The notes: generated from the letters alone by a model not told the origin. 64,000 nt of DNA from Glandiceps talaboti (GCF_964340395.1 NC_135554.1:2254501-2318500), one strand, 5' to 3'. Shown: positions 13,601 to 26,307, numbered from the stretch's first letter. Translations and numbers: made by a program.

Positions 13601-13803
13601 ACACTAGGTACAGATAGTCAAACCATTCAGACACTGCTAACACACTAGGTACAGATAGTCAAACCATTCAGACGCTGCTAACACACTAGGTACAGATAGT
13701 CAAACCATTCAGACACTGCTAATACACTGGGTACCAATAGTCAAACCATTCAGACACTCCTAACACACTGGGTACAGATAGTCAAACCATTCAGACACTA
13801 CTA
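10645..13803. repeat. 41-bp minisatellite, about 77 copies, 3' of NDUFB7
   Basis: The unit is GGGTACAGATAGTCAAACCA plus TTCAGACACTGCTAACACACT. Recurrent variants include ACACTCC versus ACGCTGC, TAATACAC versus TAACACAC, GGGTACCGATAG, and a shortened ACTTAACAC form that lacks the CCT/GCT trinucleotide. The variants are interspersed, so units have been shuffled by unequal exchange or conversion. The array begins about 220 bp after the last NDUFB7 polyadenylation signal. Confidence 0.97.
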
Positions 13804-13809
13804 GCATCC

Positions 13810-14700
13810 TTGATGGACCACTTGGATATGTACACACCAATTCATGTATGATAATTTGTCACTAGCTTGTAGTCATACAAAATAATTTTATTAAGATTCA
13901 TCACCATTTTGAAATATATCCCAATTAATGCACACAACTGCCTCTAGACTGAAGGATATCACAATCACTAGCGTAAGACAATATTTCAATACATTAATTA
14001 AATACTTGCCTCACTGCCACAATCCTGTACACAATCATTTACATTTAGGACGTTGAGCACAGTTGAGAAAAGTTGAGAACTAGTACTTGAATACTTGTGC
14101 CCTTTGAGTTGGTGTGGCAGTGATCATGTGATATGCATATAATTATCTACAGCACTAATTAATATTATCTAACTCACAGGTATAATATAATAAACAGCAT
14201 TTATAATGCATCTAATCTCTACAAGCGAAGCATGATATAAATATAAAGTATCTATCTATCTTCCATATAGGTTTGCTCCTATTTGCTGAAAGGTCAAAGT
14301 TCAATTTTTCCAACACTAATTTAAATTAGAAGACACACTACTCCATAAAAATAAATCCAAAGTGATTCTAAAAAGTGGTGACAAAGCACTACATTGTTTA
14401 AAATATTAGTATTAAATTATTGCCACCAATTTCTACAGAACAGCCATTGGTGTCGTTTAACCTAAATTGCAAGTGGTGTGATTATTTTGATTTGAAAAAT
14501 TTCCCAAAGTTGACACTCTAAGAAACATCCATTCCACATATCATGGCAAGCGGCCATGTGATGTTTGACTCTATAAGTCATTTACAGACAGACACTTATT
14601 GTGACTATATTGTACTACAAAGACAAGACTGAAATTAGTACTTCATTATGTCACCAAAATCCTTCAATGTTGACACTTTTTCATTTTTACAATAAATAAA
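13810..14700. other. Unassigned AT-rich spacer
   Basis: No exon, RNA gene or repeat array is recognisable. A palindromic word CATGGCAAGCGGCCATG lies near 14541. Confidence 0.4.
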
Positions 14701-14751
14701 CTCATCTTGCTTTGATAGGTAACTTCACATTTGATTTATCACACTGTTTTA

Positions 14752-14926
14752 AGTACAATAAAATCACTGCATGTAAGTACAATAAAATCACTGCATGTAG
14801 GTACAATAAAATCACTGCATGTAGGTACTATAAAATCACTGCATGTAGGTACTATAAAATCACTGCATGTAGGTACTATAAAATCACTGCATGTAGGTAC
14901 TATAAAATCACTGCATGTAAGTACAA
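14752..14926. repeat. 24-bp minisatellite, about 7 copies
   Basis: The unit is GTACTATAAAATCACTGCAT plus GTAG. As 24 is a multiple of three, it reads as an eight-residue repeat in several frames. Early copies have ACAATAAAATC and later ones ACTATAAAATC. Confidence 0.92.
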
Positions 14927-15143
14927 ATTCTACAAATAAAGCATTCATCACACCAGTGAATCAACCAGGAATTCTATTTGACTTAAAAAAGGCAGTTCAC
15001 TAAAAAGCAAGTTTCTAAAAATTGATAAAGGTTAATAAGTTTTCGTTTGTTGCCATAAAAGGGCATGATTGTAAACATAGTCATTTGCATTGTCTGGTTG
15101 TAAATTGGCATTATATATGATATGAATAGATTGACACCAGTTG

Positions 15144-15415
15144 AACTGGTAACCAATATAGTAACACTTAGTCAAGTATACATGGTAGAAGTCACTCTGT
15201 ACTGGTAACCACTATACTAACACTTAGTCAAGTATACATGGTGGAAGTCACTCTGTACTGGTACCCACTATACTAACACTCAGTCAAGTGTACATGGTAG
15301 AAGTCACTGTGAGCTACTATAGTAACACTTAGTTAAGTTTCCCATGGTGGAAGTCACTCTGTACTGGTATCTACTATACTAATACTTAGTCAAGTTTACA
15401 TGGTGGAAATCACTA
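15144..15415. repeat. 56-bp tandem repeat, about 5 copies
   Basis: The unit contains ACTGGTAACCACTATACTAA, CACTTAGTCAAGTATACATG and GTAGAAGTCACTCTGT. Copies are diverged and one is shortened. Confidence 0.85.
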
Positions 15416-15419
15416 CATA

Positions 15420-17220
15420 CTACTAATACTAGTAGCCACTATCGTTATGGCTATAAGTCTATGAGTTGAAGGATTTGAATTTTGTATTACGACAGTTATT
15501 CAGAAATTTCAAAGTTTTAAAACTTTCCTGAGGAGTTGCACCATGAGTATGTCAAATTCTTTTAATTGTTAGCTAATGATGGAGGAAATGTGCATGATTA
15601 ATATCACCATTATCTCAATGTAAATAACTGACTGGATTTGAATGGCATGTATTATACAAAGCAATGCAATGAGGTCATGTGATATTGGTGACAATACACA
15701 ACTGTCATTGTAGAATATTGACAATTATATTATAGCATTACCAATTCCAGTGAATTTTGTGACGTCATCGCTGTACATTATTACTGATAATGTACTCCGT
15801 TATTGGGCATCGCGGCCCCGGAATGAGCATAACAATACTAGCTTATGTCCGTAATGAGAGATGAGATTTGTTCTGTTTCTTCATACAACTAGGTATTTTT
15901 TTGAAATTTATGTTGTTACTAATGATTGTCATTTCTACTGTTTAAAAATACAACGCATTCATGAAACAAATTTGTGTTCACAACAGTTCATTGAAGTGTA
16001 TATATGTGTGTACGTGTACGTACGTGAGTCGCTATGATTAGTATTCAGCTTCCGGGCCGAACATGGCAGACGATGTTCAGCGCTGTGTATATTATACGTT
16101 GTTTTGCGTTTCTAGGTCTAAAAATTCACTGGAATTGGCAAAACTATAAAATAATAACAATAATGTACGCCCTCCCAGTCCATAATGGGCTCAAGCAAAC
16201 TTTGTACTCCATAATGGGCGAGGCGACATGTCGTTCAAAGTTTGCTTTCGTCCATTATGGGCTGGGAGGGCGTACATTATTGTTTAAATATAGATACTAT
16301 TTAAGCACAAGTAGCAGAAGCAGCAGCAACAACAAAAATACAAAAACTACAACAATACTCTCATCCAGGTATCACTATTACGATACCACCCATAGATATT
16401 ACTATTAAATAAGCCCTTCCCCCTTCCCTCCCTCAACACATTTCATGTGTATTTACAAGTGAATTGGAGGTTCATTACTTAGAGCTTGTGTATATGGCCA
16501 ACTGTGATGTGATCATCATCAAATAAACACATTGTTCATTTCTCATCTTCTGTTGTCTCCATGGTAATATTGATTCACTGTAATATAATTGCATTGACTC
16601 ATGTTATCAATTAATGTTTAACCTTTTGAGGCTGGTAAAATATTTATCGAAGTATTTCAGTGCACTGTGAAAGCTGATGCAGTTCTTTGAGAACAACTGA
16701 ATGCTTTGAATTTACTGCCCATACATTACATACAGTAGTCAACTAATCTACATCTAGTGTACAGCAGTCAACTAATCTACATCTAGTGTAGGGGTTAATG
16801 ATAAAATCATACATTAAGTTAGTGTTCAAAGGTCAAAGTATACATTTCAGTTCAAAGGTCAAGAAATAAAATTGCCTGCATCATCTTCAAAACACCAATT
16901 TAAAATTTCACTGTGTACAACAAATTCTACACTTTTTGGCGTCAACAACCTATTCTTGTTGACATAATAAAGTGCTTTTAATGTAATGATTGATACATGA
17001 TTGGAGTATCTAGTTCTTAACAGATCAAGTTGTGTTACTAACTGAAGCACCAAATATCAAATCTGAACTTTTTTGTTACAGTGACAATTTTACTCCTAAC
17101 CAGGCTTTATGTCATATGAAATGAATGAACACAGAAAGAAATATGTCCCAAAGACAGTATTACTACAGTATTTGAACAGGAAGTCACTATTAAAGCAAAC
17201 TACTTCCACTGTGAATTTTT
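15420..17220. other. Spacer with small foldbacks, no gene recognised
   Basis: Apart from the foldback at 16158-16282 and a short hairpin near 15771 (GTACATTAT...ATAATGTAC), nothing was identified. The frame at 16034-16408 runs through the foldback and is not recognised as a protein. Confidence 0.4.
16158..16282. mobile_element. Foldback element, 125 bp
   Basis: The left arm CAATAATGTACGCCCTCCCA continues through CCATAATGG and GCAAACTTTG. The right arm is its reverse complement and ends TGGGAGGGCGTACATTATTG. Arms are about 47 bp with a few mismatches around a 31-bp loop. The central word CCATAATGGGC is repeated in the loop. No coding capacity. Confidence 0.75.
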
Positions 17221-17223
17221 TAC

Positions 17224-17323
17224 CTCTAACATTGTCAGATAATACAGCTATTTTACATCTCACATTGTCAGATAATACAGCTATTTTACATCTCACATTG
17301 TCAGATAATACAGCTATTTTAAA
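17224..17323. repeat. 33-bp repeat, 3 copies
   Basis: The unit is CTCACATTGTCAGATAATAC plus AGCTATTTTACAT, three nearly exact copies. Confidence 0.9.
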
Positions 17324-17405
17324 TACAGTTTATGGCATTATAGTTATAAGATTGTGAATAAAAGAATTACTTTAAAAAACTCGCTGCTACGTTATACAAT
17401 TGCAA

Positions 17406-17965
17406 TAATTATTGGGGGTAGGTCCAACTCGGCCCATTGCCAACTCGGCCCATTACCAACTCAGCCCCGGGGATTACCAACTCGGCCCAGGTGATTGCCA
17501 ACTCGGCCCACATGATTGCCAACTCGGCCCATTCAGTGATACCAACTTGGCCCACTGTGTCATACGTTAATTTGTCATCACAGAAATGATATTCTGAACA
17601 AGCAGATACAGAAAACAAGCCAAGGTCGATCCAGACTCAGCCTAGTCCTACTGTACTCCTGCACTTTTAAGGTACACAGGGACGAATTGCCTCAACTATT
17701 TTGGGCTTTGAACTTTTTATAGCAAAGTCATGAATGTCAAAGAGGAGAAACAGGAATCGCAATCGTATTGAACTTGAGGCGAAACTTGGACTAGTTCAAC
17801 TGGGACGAATTGAACAGAGTGGGCTGAGTTGGCAGAGGATGGGCCGAGTTGGTGGGCCGAGTTGGCAGAGTGTGGACCGAGTTGGTGGGCCGAGTTGGCA
17901 ATGAGTGGACCGAGTTGGTGGGCCGTGTTGGCGATGGGCCGAGTTGGACGTGCACCTAATTATTG
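17406..17965. mobile_element. Foldback transposon-like element with tandem-repeat arms and 9-bp target duplication
   Basis: The body at 17415-17956 is flanked on both sides by TAATTATTG (17406-17414 and 17957-17965), a perfect 9-bp direct repeat. The left arm (about 17415-17555) is built of short tandem units around CCAACTCGGCCCATTG. The right arm (about 17818-17956) carries the reverse complement, GGGCCGAGTTGG units, and the ends GGGGGTAGGTCC and GGACGTGCACCT mirror each other loosely. The unique centre at 17560-17815 shows no reading frame of note. Arms made of tandem subterminal repeats with an 8-9-bp duplication are the hallmark of Foldback/TU-type elements, known in flies and sea urchins. 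It lies just 3' of the ELOVL1/7-like gene. Confidence 0.85.
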
Positions 17966-17989
17966 TTTGTCACTCATGTTTCTATGTAA

Positions 17990-17995
17990 TTTAAT
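17990..17995 (-). terminator. Possible polyadenylation signal of the ELOVL1/7-like gene
   Basis: TTTAAT on the + strand reads ATTAAA on the gene strand, about 98 bp past the stop codon. It is the only close match to a polyadenylation hexamer between the stop codon and the foldback element. Confidence 0.45.
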
Positions 17996-18092
17996 CTGTA
18001 CATAGATAATAATAGCACTTAATGTTAGAACTAACAAGATTATTTAGATCAAAGACAACAAGCAAATAATGAGAGAAGTGTGGCTTCACACT

Positions 18093-18323
18093 TCACTTTG
18101 TCTTCTTTGCTTCGAATCCATTGACAACAGCTCCAATGCCATTAGTACTGACTTCCAATTTCTTTGAATGATGCTTCTTGGAATATGTTTTCAGGTAAAA
18201 GTTCAAGAACATAATGATGAAGACCAGTGCATACAATGCGATAACAAATGCAAAGAACTTGGGATATGGACAGTCAGTGAAAAATAACTGACTAGAATGT
18301 AGAATCACCAAACCAAACTGTGT
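18093..18323 (-). CDS. ELOVL1/7-like exon 7 (last)
   Basis: After acceptor TTGCAG|ACACAG it encodes 76 residues, [20 protein letters not shown] onward, and a stop. It includes the last membrane segment and a basic tail ending AKKTK. The TQF start after LWWKKYM...I corresponds to QLVQF in human ELOVL7. Confidence 0.93.
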   Translation of the reverse strand, partial: TQFGLVILHSSQLFFTDCPYPKFFAFVIALYALVFIIMFLNFYLKTYSKKHHSKKLEVSTNGIGAVVNGFEAKKTK

Positions 18324-21300
18324 CTGCAAGAAAAGTAATAAAATAGATAATTATATAAAATGTATTCATCAATGTATAAATTGGGGAGATAGGTATGAAA
18401 ATGATCCAAGAAAAAGAATGTCAGTTCTAATCTATAATACAATAGATATATACTGTCTATTCTTCCATAAGATTACTGTCAGTTCTAATCTAATACAATA
18501 TATATACTTTCTATTCTATATGATTACATATGTATACTGTATATCATATACTTACAATTTGCAGAGATATCATATACTTACAATTTGCATAGATTTCATA
18601 TACTTACAATTTGCATAGATATATACTTACAATTTGCATAGATTTCATATACTTACAATTTGCATAGATATCATATACTTACAATTTGCATAGATTTCAT
18701 ATACTTACAATTTGCATGAATGTCATATACTTCTTCCACCATAAGTACTTCTGTACACGAGGTCCCATGGCTGCCAAACCGTAGTAAATGTACATGACAA
18801 AGTGAATCCAGGAATTCAACATTGAGTGGAAGGTACCAAAACCACCTGAAAGTAACCAAAACAGCACCACGTAAATAAAATTGATTTTTCTTAAATTTTA
18901 AATGAACCATCTTAGGTGACCCTTCATCATTTCACTGAGTTCTAAAGTTATTGTGCAAAATTTCATTTGACCTTGAAGTTGAAAGTCAATGTAAAATGTA
19001 GAGGTTTAAATAGAAAGCTTACCTCTTATAATTTGAGTATACAAACATAAATGGTGTGTCTCCAAGTGTAAAACTTTGAAAATTATTGAGCTATTTGGTG
19101 TTTGACCTTGGAAATGAAAGTCAAATCTTTGAGTTTGAGATGGTATGAAAAGGAAGTTTACCTACAATAGCATGGGTATAGACATTTGAATACAACCTCC
19201 GTGGATTCAACTTCTTGAAGTATGGTCTAAAGACAAAATTGGGGTATTTGACCTCGAAGATGGAGGGGAGGGTAACATTAAAAGGTCACCATTGATAAAA
19301 TTGATCTAAACACTTGATTAGAACCTGTATTTATCACACTTTCAGAGGTAAGACTAAGAGGCAAAATATGTATTTTTACCACAAATATGGCCACCATTTT
19401 GCCATAAAGGTTAATGTTGCAAAATTAAGCGACTTGCAGATGTACCCTATATATTGTGTGACATTTGTGCAAGGTTTGGTTGTAATTGATCTATGGGTGT
19501 CTTAGGTATGGATGATGATGGACACAAAGAATGCACAGATGGACAGACATAGGTCGATCATTCCTAAAGTCCCTGCTTGTGGCTCTGTTCGCTGGGGGCT
19601 AATAATTTAGATGGAAAGTTGATCTGAGGAGATATTGGGTCTATAGACGATTGAGAAATCCATACAAGACATTTCACAATTAGTTTGGAAAGTAACAGAA
19701 TCATAGTTATTATAAAGTTATTTGATTTCGTAAAAATAGCGCCAATGGTGTTGTCGTACAACTGTAGTTTTACAAAAATAGCGCCAGTGGCATTGTAGCA
19801 CAACTGTACAATTTTTTTTAATGTTTTAATCCACATGCTGATCCATGCTAGGCATAGGTGTTCATTTGCTGAATGGTTATCCAGTTGCCTATCTAGCCTT
19901 GTTGTTACCTTTGCAATATACATGATCATTTGGCTGTTGCTATGGGCATGGTCTTGTTGCTAGGCACATTTACATACATTTTTGAGTGTTTATTCATTTG
20001 TCTCAAATTCCCTGTTATCTTTGTAAAAGATACCTCCATTTGGCTGTTGCTATGGGCGTGGTCATGGTTGCCAGGGATATTTGCATACATTTTTTGAATG
20101 TTTATTCACTTGCCTACCAGATGATGTTGTTATTTGACCAAAATATACTGCCATTTGGTTGTTGGTAAGGGCATGGTCATGGTTGCAAGGGCCAATTGTG
20201 TTCTATTCAAAATCTGCACAATAACACTTCTAGAAAAATCTCACCTAGTTTCAATGTCATTGACCAAGTACTTTTTGATATATAAATTTTTGACCAAAAT
20301 TCACATTTTACACCTCACTGATGAGATCATAATATGCTTAAAATTTCTTCAGATGCAACCCCATTAAATTTCAGACCAATCTGCTCAGTAGTTTTGGATT
20401 TAAAGATTTTTGACCAAAAAGACACATTTTTAGCCCTAATTTGCATATTACTGAAGGAGGTATCATGTCATGAACAATTCTTAATCTACACACCCATAAG
20501 AACGTTCCCACCAAATTTCAGGCCAATCTGCCCAGTAGTTTTGGAGTTTAAGTTTTTTGACCAAAAATCACATTTGTTGACCCAAAACTCACATTGCTGA
20601 TGCGATCATTTTCATTTCAACAAGTTTCTATCTACACGCCCTTAGTAATGTCCCCATGAAATATCAAGCCTATCGGTCTGGTCTGGTCATTTACACACAT
20701 ACATACACACATTTCACCATGCCTATAGCACAAAATTAATACTGATTTCTCATCCATATGATAACTGCAAGACCTTTTTTTCATTAACGTTTATACCAAT
20801 GCCACTTACCTGCTACAAATTTGACACCATACCACCAACTAATTGGCATAATTGCATGATGAAAAACATGTAGAAATGTGATTTGATTGGTTTTCTTTCG
20901 TAGTATAAAAAATACCTGGTAAGTAAGTACAGTACAAAAAATACCTGGTAAGTAACAGAACAACAAGTCTTCAAGTGTTACTGAATGAAGACATGATTTA
21001 AAGAAATTGGTGGCAATAAATAAATATACAAAATGTCTGTGATAATGAAGAGAATGGCTGAATTTCAGTAACTGAACCTGAAGATCCGGGTCTAGGTCAA
21101 AGGTCAATGCCTAAAAAGAAATTTTAAACCTGGCAATATGAGTTCATTGGTAAATCATGATTATTCACTACAAATATGGCTGCCATTGAGTAAAATGTTT
21201 ACTACAAATATGACTGCCATTGCGTAAAATGTTTACTACAAATATGGCTGCCATTGAGTAAAATGTTTACTACAAATATGGCTGCCATTGAGTAAAATGT

Positions 21301-24300
21301 TTACTACAAATATGGCTGCCATTGGGTAAAATGTTACATTAGCACCAAAAGTAACCCATGTTTATGTAGATTTATCTGGTTCTGCATTATCTATAGATAT
21401 GATCTAAAAGACATTAAATACACATAATCAGAATTCACACAAAGTGTCTGCAATATGTAAGTAACATTGATGGTCTATCAATAGTCTATGATTGAAGTTA
21501 TTGAGTTATGAAGTATTAAATATAGTGATTGTTTACCAAAACAAAAACTAACGTTTGTGTATAGTTCCTTTCTTTAACATTACTTTAACATTACTTGTAA
21601 TGTAAACATGAAAGAAATTGGCAATATGTAAACATTAATGTGTTTGTCATAGGCAGAAATTGGCTTGATTTTGATAATTAGCCCTGAAGGTTAAATGTCA
21701 AGGTCACATCTGATAATATGGGGCAGACACTTTAATGGAGTCTCTATGCACATTACATTTTTTTGAGTTATGCAATAAATAATGATTTGTAACTACAAAT
21801 ATGGCTGCCATTCAGTAACAGTAATATAAGCACCAAACATAATACTTGTGTATGGTTCCTTTCTTCAATATTACTTGTAAGCATGATTTAAAAGAAACTG
21901 GCAAATATGTAAACATGATGATGTGTCTGTGATTGGTGTCGGCTTGATTTTAATAATTGACCCACAAGGTCAAGGTCAATGTTTACTAAGATAGCTCGCA
22001 TCTGATAATATGGGGTAGACACTTGAATACATTGTAGAGTGTCTGTGTATTACAGTTTTGAGTAATGCAGTAAATATTGATTTGTAACTACAGATATGGC
22101 TGCCATTCGGTCAAATTTACATATATCAAAAAACAAATTGATGTGCATATGTCCCACATGATATTGGCACCTTTGTGTCAGGTTTGAAAGAAATCTGATA
22201 TTGTCTGAGAAATGACGTATTATGGATGGATGGACACATGCACGGACGGAGCCCATTGTTAATAGCATCCCCCGTAAAAGGGGGGGGGGGGGGGGGCACT
22301 AAAAGATACTGGCAATGGTGTTGTGCACAAGTGAAACTGGAATCCAAGCTGTCATTATATTCAAGAGGATATTCCTTTTTGAATGTTGATCTGATATAAT
22401 TATAGTTTTGAAGTTTATATTTTGATAATCTTTTCATCAAAAGCTTTACAACTAGATTACTCCAGAATCCCACCAAATTTCAGAAAATGTTATCTTTTTG
22501 ACAACAAATCCCATTTTTAGAGACTTTATTTGCATATCATCTGTGGGGTCATAATGTCTTCAATAATTCTCCATTCGGACACACACAAACATTTCCATCA
22601 ATTTTCACATGAATATGTCCTGTAGTTTAGGAATTTAACAATTGTTTGACCAAATATCACCTTATTTTGCAATTTATTAATTAATCTGGTGACTATAGCC
22701 AGTGTTTTTTTACCATTGTACCATCACATAAACAAATATAATTTTTCTTCTCATAATATATTATCAGTGCAAAATTGACCAATATTGGAAACACATAAGA
22801 TTGGAACATTTGTACAGGGTAATGTTTACAGCCCAGATGTCCAGGGTTTGCAGTCTGAGGTTGTATGGCAGAAGAGTCCACCTTTAGGAGGGTCTGTCAG
22901 CCAGCATTAACTACCAAGGTATACAAAAACTATTTCCAGACTGTAAAGGTCTTATCACATACCCTAGGTATGGTATGGCACAGAAGCATCATTTGAATCA
23001 TACAACAATGTACATTTATAGTGAAACAGTATTTTATATTGAGAACAAAGACAATCCAATCATTGAGTGAGCAAATATAGACGAGCACACAACTTTATTT
23101 GCTGGTAGACAATTATTGGGAAACAATCATCTATACACAATGGTAGACAATTATTGGGAAACAATCATCTATACACAATGGTAGACAATTATTGGGAAAC
23201 AATCTCCTATAGACAATAGTAGACAATTATTAGGAAACAAGACAATGGTAGACAATTATTGGGAAACAATCATCTATACACAATGGTAGACAATTATTGG
23301 GAAACAATCATCTATACACAATGGTAGACAATTATTGGGAAACAATCTCCTATAGACAATGGTAGACAATTATTAGGAAACAAGACAATGGTAGACAATT
23401 ATCAAAAGCTTTTAGTACAAATATTGTATTTAATACTCACTGTATCTAATAATTCTATAAGCTTGGAAAAAGTGAATAACCAACAAACACGAACCATCTG
23501 AAAAGAAGACAGAATTGCTTGATTAACTGTCTACATAGTCCAGACATAGATTTGGAGAGGACAGTATACACAACAGCCAGTATTTGTCTTGAAGCACTAT
23601 TCTATTTAACTCTTAAACTTGACTTCGGGTAGCCAAGAAAATCTCATAATATCATATAAAGTAATGGGGTAACACACACATACCTTCCAAGATATATAGT
23701 CCACATATATGAATGTAATGTAATATAGTCAACACATATGAATGCAATGTAATAATGTCCACATATATGAATGTAATGTAATAATGTCCACATATATGAA
23801 AGCAATGTAATAATGTCCACATACATGAATGTAATGTAATAATGTCCACATATATGAAAGCAATGTAATAATGTCCACATATATGAATGTGATGTAATAT
23901 AGTCCACACATATGAATGCAATGTAATAATGTCCACATATATGAATGCAATGTAATATAGTCAACATATATGAATGCAATGTAATAATGTCCACACATAT
24001 GAATGCAATGTAATATAGTCCACATATATGAATGTAATGTAATATAGTCAACATATATGAATGTGATGTAATATAGTCCACACATATGAATGTGATGTAA
24101 TATAGTCCACATATATGAATGCAATGTAATATAGTGAGTCCACATATATGAATGCAATGTAATAATGTCCACACATATGAATGTGATGTAATATAGTCCA
24201 CATATATGAATGCAATGTAATATAGTCCACATATATGAATGCAATGTAATATAGTCAACATATATGAATGCAATGTAATAATGTCCACACATATGAATGT

Positions 24301-26307
24301 GATGTAATATAGTCCACATATATGAATGCAATGTAATATAGTCCACATATATGAATGCAATGTAATATAGTCAACATATATGAATGTGATGTAATATAGT
24401 CCACATATATGAATGCAATGTAATATAGTCAACATATATGAATGTGATGTAATATAGTCAACATATATGAATGTGATGTAATATAGTCAACATATATGAA
24501 TGTGATGTAATATAGTCCACACATATGAATGTGATGTAATATAGTCCACATATATGAATGTGATGTAATATAGTCAACATATATGAATGTGATGTAATAT
24601 AGTCAACATAAATGAATGGAATGTAATATAGTCCACATATATGAATGCAATGTAATAGTCCACATATATGAATGCAATGTAATATAGTCAACATAAATGA
24701 ATGGAATGTAATATAGTCCACATATATGAATGCAATGTAATAGTCAACATATATGAATGTGATGTAATATAGTCAACATAAATGAATGCAATGTAATATA
24801 GTCCACATATATATGAATGTAATGTAATCATATCAATATAATGCAATGCAATGTAATGTAATGTAATGTAATGTAATGTAATGTAATGTAATGTAATGTA
24901 ATGTAATGTAATGTAATGTAATGTTTGGCTGATATTCTCAATATTTATTACCGTAAATTTACAAGTATGGTTTTATCAGCTAAGAATTTACTTTCACAAA
25001 AATTCATTGACAATTCAATTACTTACCCTGAGTGCTTTAGGACTATCAGAGTAATCTACCAACTCACAACCTAAAGTATAGCCAGTCAGCCATCCCGCCA
25101 TACAGAACTGGAAAGAAAAAGATATCAGAAATGGTCAAAAACACTGTGCTTATTACTTCAGGTGAGCTAACATACATCTACAATGATATCCATCTACCGG
25201 TACATAGTGCTTTAGCTAAAGACAACCTTCCTTGATGGCCAAAGGTGTGTGTGTGTAAGGAGGGAGCCCATTGTGATATCCTCCTTTGGGCACTGACACC
25301 AATTATGGTCACTAAAATAATGTCATAAAATCAACTGTAATCCCAAGACTACAGGTTGGCTAGCTCTAGTGTCAAACTTGTTGTGTCTGACAATTTTGCA
25401 CACAAAAATCGGGGTTTTATTTTAGCATAATAAATAATTACATTTACTATTATGATAACATTAGGAAATGAATTTGAAACTTGGATGTATACACAGTTTT
25501 TGATTGTAGAATTGAGGATCAGAATAGAACTGTGTAATACAGTGATTGTAGAATTGAGGATCAGAATAGAACTGTGTATTACAGTGATTGTAGAATTGAG
25601 GATCAGAATAGAACTGTGTAATACAGTGATTGTAGAATTTGAGGATCAGAATAGAACTGTGTAATACAGTGACTGTAGAATTGAGGATCAGAATAGAACT
25701 GTGTAATACAGTGATTGTAGAATTTGAGGATCAGAATAGAACTGTGTAATACAGTGACTGTAGAATTGAGGATCAGAATAGAACTGTGTAATACAGTGAT
25801 TGTAGAATTGAGGATCAGAATAGAACTGTGTAATACAGTGACTGTAGAATTGAGGATCAGAATAGAACTGTGTAATACAGTGATTGTAGAATTGAGGATC
25901 AGAATAGAACTGTGTAATACAGTGACTGTAGAATTGAGGATCAGAATAGAACTGTGTAATTGCAGTGATTGTAGAATTGAGGATCAGAATAGAACTGTGT
26001 AATACAGTGATTGTAGAATTGAGGATCAGAATAGAACTGTGTAATACAGTGATTGTAGAATTTGAGGATCAGAATAGAACTGTGTAATACAGTGTACACG
26101 TACTTCATAAAAGCATATTCCAACCAAATTTCAGACTGGTCTGCCCAGTAGGTTTTGAGTTTTATTACCAAAAATGATATTTTTGACCCAAATCACATAC
26201 CTGTGATATGATCATTTTGCTTTGAACAATTTCCCCACTTAAGACACAAAAATGCCCCCACCAAATACCAAGGCAATCAGTGTGGCTGTTTTTCAGTTTA
26301 AGTCGTT

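Noticed and set aside
16034-16408. 124-codon frame as a possible gene
   Set aside because: It runs through a foldback element and ends in low-complexity Ser/Asn/Thr/Tyr codons; no similarity or splice partner.
23644-24721. 263-codon His/Tyr/Ile-rich frame on the - strand
   Set aside because: Translation of the 29-bp array in ELOVL1/7-like intron 3; the neighbouring exons splice around it.
25452-26002. [14 protein letters not shown] repeat protein resembling a structured 14-residue repeat
   Set aside because: A 42-bp minisatellite with a codon-multiple period inside an intron; an extra T in some units breaks the frame.
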